Positions 1-7,017 of a stretch of 64,000 nt of DNA are shown here, one piece after another. Origin of the DNA: a virus. The stretch is from the IMG/VR virus record IMGVR_UViG_3300036766_000317, positions 1 through 64,000 of that record. One strand, written 5' to 3'. The notes under the pieces were generated by a model. The model was given only the letters and a program-made list of their open reading frames with translations, did no database searches and was not told where the DNA came from. The position numbers were made by a program, and so were the translations under genes. Numbering within the stretch: the stretch's first letter is position 1; every line of letters begins with the position of its first letter.

Positions 1-43
1 TTCCTGTACTGACTTTCAGATTAACGAGCAATTCTACTTTCAT
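1..43 (-). CDS. partial head/neck protein, N-terminus only
   Basis: Only the first 14 codons are inside the window (reads MKVELLVNLKVSTG, then leaves at base 1). A strong GGAGG lies 8 nt before the ATG. It follows the major capsid gene in the virion operon. By position it is likely a small head-completion protein, but nothing beyond the start can be seen. Confidence 0.6.
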   Translation of the reverse strand, partial: MKVELLVNLKVSTG

Positions 44-70
44 CTGATTGACCTCCTGTTATAGGGACGA

Positions 71-1303
71 TTAATACTCGTCCAGATCGAAAGCGGTGAT
101 CTTGTAAGTCGTGTCCGGATTGTACAGAACGGGAAGACCCTTGTCCTGCACTCTCAGCCACACTCCCTCAGGGTCCCACTCATCCTTCGTGTCCGCGAAG
201 AACCCCCAACGCCGGCTGTTGCCGTATGGAGCTTCCATGAACTCTGCGACCTTGGAACCGCCCTGGGAATCTGCAAACATGAAGAAGACGTTATCCTGGA
301 TGAACTTCTTCCGCATAACGACTTTATCCTGACCCCCCACAAATGTTGCTGTGGGATAGGCGCCGACGGTGATGGTACCATTGACTTTATCAACAGCCGT
401 AATGACTTCATCCTCGTAGGTGTTGTACGCCTTCATATTGTAGAAACGGGCTTTCCCGCCAACCTCAAAATCAGATACGTCATCCAGATAGATGGTTGTA
501 CTAGTCGTAGTCGTAGTCGTAAGCCACGCCTGAACTTCGTACATTTCATCATAGAGCTGAATAGCACCGACACCGAGCAGATTGCCGATAACCCCAACGG
601 GATTGCTGAAGAGGTCTCCGTTGCCAAAAGCACTCTTCTCCAAGAGAGCCTGAATATTGGCATCGAACATGAGAACCTTCAGCATCTGGGAATTCATCAT
701 GCAATGATTCGGTTGAACCATAGCATCATCCGCCAACGTCTGTTTTGCATCGAAAATGTCCTCAACAGGATTTCTTGAGGCACCATCTTTCCAGTTACGA
801 TCATCGTCCAGGGTCACAAGGTGACTTGTGGGGATACCGTAAGAGACAGTGAATTTAATTCCACCCTGTTGGATGTACGTGAGTGCCCCTTCAATCAGCA
901 TCTGGGACACACACCACTCCCGCCGACGATCACATCTCCATCGGAGTTTCTGGGCCCCTTTCGCTAAGTGTCGTTCAGCCTTCATGTAGGTAGCAGGAGT
1001 ACCAGGCTCACGAAGGTTGTTGAGGAACTCCTCATCAAAGTACATCTTTTCTTTCCAGAACGCAGCTTTAGCCGAAGCAGCACCTGTTCCATCGATACCG
1101 ATAGCAGGAGCTACTGAACCAGGAGCTACGAACGGGGTCATACCGCCAGAGCCGTACTCGATTTCCCACTCAATTGTATCCGAATCATACTGACTTGACG
1201 GAAACAAATTAGTGAAGAAATTGCTCGGCGGTCTAACGAACTTGGAAATCAGCTTATTCAAGGTGATAAGCTGAAGTGCCGGAATACCCGTAGAACCCTT
1301 CAT
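71..1303 (-). CDS. major capsid protein (lambda gpE-like, HK97 fold)
   Basis: Forms the icosahedral shell. The 410-aa protein has the layout of the lambda E family: an N-terminal arm, an FVAPGSVAPAI-type segment near residue 58, and a central domain with RRREWCVSQMLIEGAL. The C-terminal core contains a VFFMFADSQGG stretch, and the end is acidic (TAFDLDEY). Residues about 255-330 (a threonine-rich strand, then YLDDVSDFEVG...ITVGAYPTATF) look like an inserted beta domain. The gene lies directly downstream of a D-like decoration protein and the protease/scaffold, the usual head-gene order. Identification rests on motif memory and synteny. Confidence 0.85.
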   Translation of the reverse strand: MKGSTGIPALQLITLNKLISKFVRPPSNFFTNLFPSSQYDSDTIEWEIEYGSGGMTPFVAPGSVAPAIGIDGTGAASAKAAFWKEKMYFDEEFLNNLREPGTPATYMKAERHLAKGAQKLRWRCDRRREWCVSQMLIEGALTYIQQGGIKFTVSYGIPTSHLVTLDDDRNWKDGASRNPVEDIFDAKQTLADDAMVQPNHCMMNSQMLKVLMFDANIQALLEKSAFGNGDLFSNPVGVIGNLLGVGAIQLYDEMYEVQAWLTTTTTTSTTIYLDDVSDFEVGGKARFYNMKAYNTYEDEVITAVDKVNGTITVGAYPTATFVGGQDKVVMRKKFIQDNVFFMFADSQGGSKVAEFMEAPYGNSRRWGFFADTKDEWDPEGVWLRVQDKGLPVLYNPDTTYKITAFDLDEY

Positions 1304-1316
1304 CTCGCCACCTCCC

Positions 1317-2027
1317 CTATTTCATTATGAAGAAACGTCCGTCAACAACGCCGAGATCCGTAATGGCTGCATCGGTAAGGTTGTACAGACTATTCTTGTA
1401 AAGGATACAATTTGATACCACCACCGAAGAGATGGCTCCTAACGCCTCTTCCCCGACACCGGTATCCACATCTTTATCGAGAATGTATGCAGCTTCATTG
1501 TTGCCACTGGCACCGGCCATCGTATAGACATACGCCTTCTTCGCCACTGTCACATTCGTAGCAGTAAGAGAAGCCACCGTGATGTTCGCGTATAAAGTAG
1601 ACGTGGTCCTGTCAATAGCAGAAATCACTCCGCCAGAAATGGGACCTTCGTCCGAATCATTGTCTGCCCACAGAAAATCCCCGACCTCATATTTGTAGGA
1701 ATCTTCCAAAGACACATAGACGTGGTCCGTAATACTATTCAAAACAATCGGTGAAATCCCAATGGATGAGACACCTCCTAGAACAACATCTCCGGAAAGG
1801 GGGACAAACGGCACGAGTTTGCCGTATCCGCCAGCCCCTCCAGTAGAGATATTGATAGCCATTACCGTACCTGCCTTCAGATACCCGTACCCCGCTGAGA
1901 CCGTCTTATCCAGAATCAAGGCAATATCCCTAACTGAATGGAACAAAGCCTTGATGCCGGGGCCCTCGGGGTACCGATTCATCTGAGGAACGCTACTGCG
2001 AATCCCCGTCAAACTCTGCATCGTCAT
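1317..2027 (-). CDS. capsid decoration / head-stabilising protein (gpD-like)
   Basis: A 236-aa protein between protease/scaffold and major capsid gene, where lambda-like phages keep gpD. The C-terminal third (AAYILDKDVDTG, then GAISSVVVSNCILYKNSL) resembles the head-decoration family, with a release-of-deuterium-like beta layout. It is longer than lambda gpD (about 110 aa); the extra middle part is glycine- and valine-rich and contains YEVGDFLWADND. It probably binds outer capsid three-fold sites after expansion. The GGAGG 5-6 nt before ATG supports the start. Confidence 0.75.
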   Translation of the reverse strand: MTMQSLTGIRSSVPQMNRYPEGPGIKALFHSVRDIALILDKTVSAGYGYLKAGTVMAINISTGGAGGYGKLVPFVPLSGDVVLGGVSSIGISPIVLNSITDHVYVSLEDSYKYEVGDFLWADNDSDEGPISGGVISAIDRTTSTLYANITVASLTATNVTVAKKAYVYTMAGASGNNEAAYILDKDVDTGVGEEALGAISSVVVSNCILYKNSLYNLTDAAITDLGVVDGRFFIMK

Positions 2028-2079
2028 ACCTCCTGTTATTGATTATTAAATGGTAAACCGATGTCAACCATTCAATCAG

Positions 2080-2610
2080 TTAATGAGTTGCCGTCTTCTC
2101 TTGACCTACACTCTTCAGCATCCGATCGACCATCACATCGGAATCAACGGAACTATCAGCCGGTCGGCTATAGCCCATACCGAGAACAGATTGCTCTTCC
2201 CCTTCAACAGGCGCCCAATCCTTCAATTCGGTGTCGATAGCTGCGGAAAAAGCAGGGATATCCAACTTGTCGTCTTTGACGAACTTGCCGTAATCGATCT
2301 GCTTCTTCACTTTCGCATGAAGTCTTTCGGGAATGCTAGCCGCGGCGAGCTTTGCGGAGAAGATGCTGTCTGCGGACAGACGAAGTTCCGTCTCCCTGCG
2401 AGTAGCACTTTCCTTCTCCACCTTGAGAAGTCTTGCCGAAATGTCCTTATTGTCATTTGACAACTGGGTCTTATCGGCGGTAAGCTGGGTAATGGTTGTT
2501 TCCAACCCTGTCTTCACTACAGCAAAGGCAGCCTCAGCCTCCTGTTTACCGAGAGCAACCACTTCCTCATACAGAGAAAGGAACTCGGCTTTCAACTTTG
2601 CCAGATCCAT
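2080..2610 (-). CDS. internal scaffold protein, nested in-frame start
   Basis: An ATG at 2610, in frame inside the protease gene, is preceded by GAGGAGG with a 5-nt spacer. It would give a 176-aa product beginning MDLAKLKAEFLSLYEEV, highly charged with a helical heptad-like middle and a C-terminal tail rich in acidic and serine residues. Known precedent: lambda Nu3 starts inside gene C and is the free scaffold. That this start is used here is inferred from the strong ribosome binding site, which would be unnecessary for the fusion alone. Confidence 0.6.
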   Translation of the reverse strand: MDLAKLKAEFLSLYEEVVALGKQEAEAAFAVVKTGLETTITQLTADKTQLSNDNKDISARLLKVEKESATRRETELRLSADSIFSAKLAAASIPERLHAKVKKQIDYGKFVKDDKLDIPAFSAAIDTELKDWAPVEGEEQSVLGMGYSRPADSSVDSDVMVDRMLKSVGQEKTATH

Positions 2611-3390
2611 AATAACCTCCTCTTCCTGTTTTTGTTTTAACTGTGTTACTTCCAACTCCATTTCTTCGTCTTCGGCCATGGCTACCGATTTCGTGTTCGC
2701 GTCGGCCCCGAAGGTAACGACGGAACCCTCTTTTAATACTGACTCACGCCAGACTGTGCCCGGTCCTTTCATCTTGAAACCATTTACTTCTGTTTCCTCA
2801 TCCTCTGTAAGACGTTGAATCTTAGAAGGACGAGCATATATAGAAGCCTCATACGGGAAGCCTTGATCCGACAATTTGATAAATTCTGAAGCAAACGGGG
2901 TATCTACAAAAGTCATATCCCCAAGAACAATAGCATGTTTATCGTCCACAATGAAAGCACCAAAACCGATCTTCTCCTCAGTCATGTGGTCATTGAGAAT
3001 TGGTATTTCCTTCTTAGCCATCTTCAGTCCAGAAGTATCGATTGCCAAATCACCCCAATACCAGTGATTCTTGATGATCTTTCCTGAATAAGCAACCATT
3101 TTTAATGTTCGGGGTTTTCCTTCTGTGGCGGGGGCTATCTTGGAAAAACTATCGTGATCGGTAAAACTCAGAGCTGATCGGTTCAATTTCAATGTTTCCT
3201 TCTTCATGATTGATTCCTCCGAGAATTTACTATTGGCTATCTTGATCGCTTTAGGAGCACAAGTTTTATCCGTTCCACCTTTAGCAAGGCAATCTTTGTA
3301 AATACCGTTAGCAACGGCTACCCATTTTTTCTTCTGTTCCGGGGTGAGTCCTTTCCGATGTTTATCAACATCGGCCACCGTCCAAGGCAT
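2080..3390 (-). CDS. prohead protease fused to scaffold, with N-terminal ChaB-like domain
   Basis: 436 aa in three parts. Residues 1-61 form a ChaB-like helical domain (PWTVADVDKHRKGL...CAPKAIKIANSKF), common at the front of phage proteases. Residues about 62-245 resemble S78-type prohead proteases (IPILNDHMTEEKIGFG with its histidine, then FVDTPFASEFIKL and FPYEASIYA). Residues about 261-436 are charged and coiled-coil rich, as in scaffolds. Three in-frame starts each have their own Shine-Dalgarno: 3390 (AGGAGG, 5-nt spacing), 3207 (GGAGG, 8 nt, residue 62) and 2610 (GGAGG, 5 nt, residue 261). Protease, ChaB-protease and free scaffold could therefore all come from one ORF, like lambda C/Nu3. 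A promoter lies just upstream. Confidence 0.85.
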   Translation of the reverse strand: MPWTVADVDKHRKGLTPEQKKKWVAVANGIYKDCLAKGGTDKTCAPKAIKIANSKFSEESIMKKETLKLNRSALSFTDHDSFSKIAPATEGKPRTLKMVAYSGKIIKNHWYWGDLAIDTSGLKMAKKEIPILNDHMTEEKIGFGAFIVDDKHAIVLGDMTFVDTPFASEFIKLSDQGFPYEASIYARPSKIQRLTEDEETEVNGFKMKGPGTVWRESVLKEGSVVTFGADANTKSVAMAEDEEMELEVTQLKQKQEEEVIMDLAKLKAEFLSLYEEVVALGKQEAEAAFAVVKTGLETTITQLTADKTQLSNDNKDISARLLKVEKESATRRETELRLSADSIFSAKLAAASIPERLHAKVKKQIDYGKFVKDDKLDIPAFSAAIDTELKDWAPVEGEEQSVLGMGYSRPADSSVDSDVMVDRMLKSVGQEKTATH

Positions 3391-3414
3391 TTTAGCCTCC
3401 TAAAGAAATCAAGT

Positions 3415-3431
3415 CCATTACATAGTAATGG
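3415..3431 (-). promoter_or_regulatory. perfect inverted repeat next to promoter (possible operator)
   Basis: CCATTAC, 3-nt loop, GTAATGG. A perfect 7-bp inverted repeat begins 2 nt downstream of the -10 box of the 3434-3462 promoter, over the expected transcription start. There is no T-run, so it is not a terminator. Operator or 5' mRNA hairpin are both possible. Confidence 0.45.
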
Positions 3432-3433
3432 TT

Positions 3434-3462
3434 CTTATACAGATTTATTTAAAAAAGGTCAA
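3434..3462 (-). promoter_or_regulatory. sigma70-like promoter for protease/capsid genes
   Basis: On the minus strand: TTGACC, 17-bp spacer, TATAAG. The -35 overlaps the stop codon of the last cassette gene (3459), so the downstream head genes get their own transcription start independent of the long glycan cassette. Expression in excess of the cassette is the likely purpose. Confidence 0.6.
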
Positions 3463-5174
3463 GAAGAAAATTGTTGGTAAAAATCTGCATCCGATTTCAG
3501 TATGGATTTCAATAAGTTACCACCAATATCAACCTTATATTTCCTATTCTCTATATTATGATGGGTTGTCAATCCTTTTCTTCCAGGCATCCCTTTCATA
3601 CCTACAGTAATATATTTTTCACAGGTGGCCACCAACTTCCTGGCCTTTATTGGAATATTCGCATAAAAATATTCAGCGCCAGCATGTCTATCTGCCCTAC
3701 GCATAATTCCCAAAGGAATAGGAGGATAAAAAGCAAGTCCTACAGGAAGAACCTTACCACTAGCCACTTTTAAAGAAGCAGTCAACCTAACAAATCTTTC
3801 TTTCCTTTGTACTTCCAAAGAACTTTTCCATAGAAAAACATCAATAAGACCTTTGCCACAAAGTTCGTATTCTTTAGAAGCCGAGCGACATATTTCCTGA
3901 ACTGTAGGAATCACTACTTTCTTAAAAGCCGTCTGAGCAAAAGCCGGTTGTTTTGCCATTCTCTTTTCCATATACTTATGGGTTCCTGGATAGTAGAAAA
4001 TAAGATTACCAAATCCCACAAGATCCGCTTTATCCAATAAACCACTCATGTACTCAATATAAGTAGGATCATACCAATCATCATCTTCCATAATGATTAT
4101 CTTATCCCCTTTGACGGTTGCCAACGCTTTCTCAAGATTTAAACATAATGTATGTGTATAATCACTTATTGTCGGCTCCCGTCGAATATACTCAAATCCC
4201 TCTATATTCTTTAGAGGTTCTTTCCCGTCATCAACTACAATCCATTGTTTCGGTTTAACAGTCTGATTGTCCATCCATCTTCGCAATAGAACAAATGCTT
4301 CCGGACGATCCCCTGTGCAAGTAATAACGGTAATTCCTTCAGTTTTTGATTGTGCAGATATTCTGTCTAAGGGTACGGTAATTCCTTCAGTTTTTGATTG
4401 TGCAGATATTCTGTCTAAGGGTGGGGTGGCTCTATGCCCCTTCTTGTCAATTCCTATAAGTCTGGAACTCTCAAAACTCTGCCCAACATGCCCCATATAT
4501 ATACGAGCATTTTCTTCTCCTACCCATTTGACTAAAAACTCCAAACCTACATCTGTGTTGTAATACCGAGCATTTTCATTATGTCCTGTGCCTATTCCAT
4601 GTCTTCCCTTCAATCCTTTAAACGAACAATGGAGCTTTTTTGCATCTTCTGTATCAGTAATTAAATAACTACCTGAAATTACTGAAGCCCAAAGACGAGC
4701 ATCAATATAAGGATCTCCTGGTAGACAACTCTCAAAAAGAGGTAGCAACTTTCTGGTAAATCCAGTTTGACAGAAGCTGGCATGTCTATCATTTCCTATA
4801 CGTCTGTACTTCATTGCTGGTAAATAATAATACCTAGCAAATCTTTCTCCTACAAGATCGTAGTTGTTAAGTAAATTTGACATTGTTTCTACATAAGTTG
4901 GTCCATACCAATCGTCGTCTTCCACAATAAGAATTATATCCCCTTTGATGTATGTAAGGGATTTCCTCATGTTCAAAGTCAATGTATGCCCTTCATTCTC
5001 TTGTGGAACTCTTCGCACATACTCCAATCCATTTCTCAGATGAACCGGAAGAGGAACTTTACCGTCATCAATTACTAACCATTGATCTGGTTGCTTTGTC
5101 TGCTTGAATATCCATTTCCGTGTCAATTCAAAAGCTTCTGGACGATCCCCAGTGGGTGTAATTATTGTTATCAT
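3459..5174 (-). CDS. tandem two-domain glycosyltransferase (GT-A / GT2-like)
   Basis: 571 aa made of two homologous GT-A domains. Domain 1 starts ITIITPTGDRPEAFELTRKW and carries VEDDDWYGPTYVE near residue 86. Domain 2, after a linker near residue 283, starts VITCTGDRPEAFVLLRRW and carries MEDDDWYDPTYIE. The DDD clusters are the metal and sugar-nucleotide binding DXD motifs; both look intact. Each half ends with a GHNEN/THHNIEN plus Y-x-x-D-V/I-G segment. The linker contains a perfect 16-residue tandem duplication. Last gene of the cassette, 3 nt after the previous stop. Acceptor and sugar are unknown; no signal peptide, so cytoplasmic. Confidence 0.8.
   Translation of the reverse strand: MITIITPTGDRPEAFELTRKWIFKQTKQPDQWLVIDDGKVPLPVHLRNGLEYVRRVPQENEGHTLTLNMRKSLTYIKGDIILIVEDDDWYGPTYVETMSNLLNNYDLVGERFARYYYLPAMKYRRIGNDRHASFCQTGFTRKLLPLFESCLPGDPYIDARLWASVISGSYLITDTEDAKKLHCSFKGLKGRHGIGTGHNENARYYNTDVGLEFLVKWVGEENARIYMGHVGQSFESSRLIGIDKKGHRATPPLDRISAQSKTEGITVPLDRISAQSKTEGITVITCTGDRPEAFVLLRRWMDNQTVKPKQWIVVDDGKEPLKNIEGFEYIRREPTISDYTHTLCLNLEKALATVKGDKIIIMEDDDWYDPTYIEYMSGLLDKADLVGFGNLIFYYPGTHKYMEKRMAKQPAFAQTAFKKVVIPTVQEICRSASKEYELCGKGLIDVFLWKSSLEVQRKERFVRLTASLKVASGKVLPVGLAFYPPIPLGIMRRADRHAGAEYFYANIPIKARKLVATCEKYITVGMKGMPGRKGLTTHHNIENRKYKVDIGGNLLKSILKSDADFYQQFSS
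4327..4422 (-). repeat. perfect 48-bp tandem duplication in glycosyltransferase linker
   Basis: Two identical adjacent 48-bp copies (4327-4374 and 4375-4422) encode PLDRISAQSKTEGITV twice. The last residues of the unit (EGITV) are the first beta strand of GT domain 2, so the duplication lengthens the inter-domain linker. Perfect identity implies a very recent slippage or recombination event. Confidence 0.95.
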
Positions 5175-5177
5175 ATT

Positions 5178-5882
5178 TTATCTTTCCCAAACGCCTTCTA
5201 TTTCAGTTTGGCCTTTCCTTTTGCGAATAACCCTTGTACCAGCTACATCATGTTTTATAAATTCTCTAGGAAAACCTTTCCACGTCCAACCCTGTCCTGA
5301 AGAGTGTCCTAATCCACTAAACTCTTTCAGCACTTTATCGGATAAGCCCCTTTTGAATATATCATACATAGTTAAAACACAAGGGGCACCATGATGTATA
5401 TAAGGATGATACTTCTTATAATTACTAATCTTTACCAATTCAAAGAAAGGATGAAGATAAGGCATCCATCCTTCCTTTAAATGATGAGCATGTGCTCCAT
5501 AGTTAAAACCATCAAACCCTGTCTTTTCGATATACCCTACTCCAAATGTGTCTTCCTCAAACATGGAAAACATTTCTTTTACTGGAGACTTTAGCATTTC
5601 TATGTCTGAATCAAAAAACAGAACATAAGGAGTTTCTGTGTAATATACCCCTGTACACATTCCTCTGCCATGCCCGATATTATATCCTACTTGAACTATC
5701 TGATTATTTCCTCTCAATGTTTCTATGTATTTAAAACAAGGATTCGTCACATCCGAACCATCTATAATAATTATCCTCATATCAGGATGAAAAGCCCGAA
5801 CAGACTCGTAAGCTCTTTTGACAAAATCGTTCGTGTTATAGGTAACCATCACCCCAGTAACATTTTTATTAAGGTTGTCCAT
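5178..5882 (-). CDS. GT-A glycosyltransferase (GT2-like)
   Basis: 234 aa from the chosen ATG at 5882, the methionine of MDNLNKNVTGVMVTYN. An upstream in-frame ATG at 5951 would overlap the previous gene by 83 nt and adds a non-conserved stretch. It reads VTGVMVTYNTNDFVKRAYESV, then IIIIDGSD, GHGRGMCTGVYY and LFFDSDIEML (the DXD-like DSD), the typical order of GT2 nucleotide-sugar transferases. The C-terminal half has YIHHGAPCVLTMYDIF and GWTWKGFPREFIKHD. Fits as one of several transferases assembling a glycan. Acceptor unknown. Confidence 0.7.
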   Translation of the reverse strand: MDNLNKNVTGVMVTYNTNDFVKRAYESVRAFHPDMRIIIIDGSDVTNPCFKYIETLRGNNQIVQVGYNIGHGRGMCTGVYYTETPYVLFFDSDIEMLKSPVKEMFSMFEEDTFGVGYIEKTGFDGFNYGAHAHHLKEGWMPYLHPFFELVKISNYKKYHPYIHHGAPCVLTMYDIFKRGLSDKVLKEFSGLGHSSGQGWTWKGFPREFIKHDVAGTRVIRKRKGQTEIEGVWER

Positions 5883-7017
5883 GACTAATCCGAGTTGTTT
5901 TAGAATAAAGTTTGTCTTGCCAATATATTTTAGGTTTTTCCATAAAAACACTATTTATAAAAAGGAAATCCCCTACCTGGGAATCTGAAAATCTTTCAAT
6001 ATATTTTTGCCATAAATCATTTCTGACAACTACATTAGAAGTTCCAACATGGTTTTGATGAAGTCTTTCTCTCTTCCACACCACTGATGTAGGATACAAT
6101 TCCTCATTTATCAACATACGAACAAAAATCAGTCCAGGTGAATGTTCGGCAACAATCCCTTTCATATCTCCTACAAATTCATCCGATGTAAATATATCGT
6201 CATCATCCAACATAAAAACATATTCACCCCTTACTCTGTCTTTGTTACTGTAGAATAGACGGTTAGCCTTTGCAGAACCTATCCCTACCATATCTTTTAT
6301 AATCACATGATCAAAGTCTTGATCTTTTTGCATTGACACACTGGCACAGCAGTTTTTAAACATCTCCTCTCGTTTGTAATAATTTCTTGTCACAATAGAT
6401 ATGAACGGACGAAGCTCTGCAGGCAGGACATATTCATATGGCGGAGGTATCGTTTTGCTCTTATCATGATTTTCATTCTCGGCTCTTGCCTCTGAATGAA
6501 GGTGATATACTTTTATTGTCTTAGAAGGATTAGTAACCATATATCCTGTTTGCTTCAATTCATAAGCAATACGATTATCACAACCCAATCTTCCTGATTC
6601 AAATGGGGCGTTTACTTTCACAACTCCTTTGAATATCCAAACATCCTGACTATCCTGCCGATTAAAGAAAATGCTGTTTCCATCTACAACATCCCACCGA
6701 GTAAGAGCATAGCAGTCGGCTTCTTTAAGGAACTTCAGATAGTCCAAAGTTTTATCAAAATAAATGTCGGAATTAGCCATAATACTTATATCTGGCTTTG
6801 ATTCATTCATAACCTTAAAGAAGGAATTGTAGGTAGCTCTAGAACCTCTTATTCCTATAATCTTCTTATGAACAGGAAAATCTTTATCATCATCACAAAG
6901 AAGATATATTTTATCAATTATAGGATTTTCAAGATTGATACGAAGGCAGGTCTCATTCTCTGTATTTCTCTCCACAGCTTTTGCCTTGTACCAATTTGTG
7001 TAAAGATATACCCTCAT
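5869..7017 (-). CDS. two-domain glycosyltransferase-like protein
   Basis: 382 aa. The N-terminal half (YLYTNWYKAKAVERN, DKIYLLCDDD, MANSDIYFDKTLDYL) resembles a GT-A-like fold with an NSD motif in place of DXD. The C-terminal half starts ISIVTRNYYKREEMFKN and has an intact GEYVFMLDDDDIFTSDEF motif, as in GT2 enzymes. The start overlaps the stop of the upstream radical-SAM gene by 4 nt (ATGA). Probably bifunctional or with a regulatory N-terminal domain. Confidence 0.7.
   Translation of the reverse strand: MRVYLYTNWYKAKAVERNTENETCLRINLENPIIDKIYLLCDDDKDFPVHKKIIGIRGSRATYNSFFKVMNESKPDISIMANSDIYFDKTLDYLKFLKEADCYALTRWDVVDGNSIFFNRQDSQDVWIFKGVVKVNAPFESGRLGCDNRIAYELKQTGYMVTNPSKTIKVYHLHSEARAENENHDKSKTIPPPYEYVLPAELRPFISIVTRNYYKREEMFKNCCASVSMQKDQDFDHVIIKDMVGIGSAKANRLFYSNKDRVRGEYVFMLDDDDIFTSDEFVGDMKGIVAEHSPGLIFVRMLINEELYPTSVVWKRERLHQNHVGTSNVVVRNDLWQKYIERFSDSQVGDFLFINSVFMEKPKIYWQDKLYSKTTRISHGQP

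Noticed and set aside
5178-5951. Longer start of the glycosyltransferase at 5951
   Set aside because: It would overlap the previous gene by 83 nt and add a non-domain extension; ATG 5882 fits the domain start.
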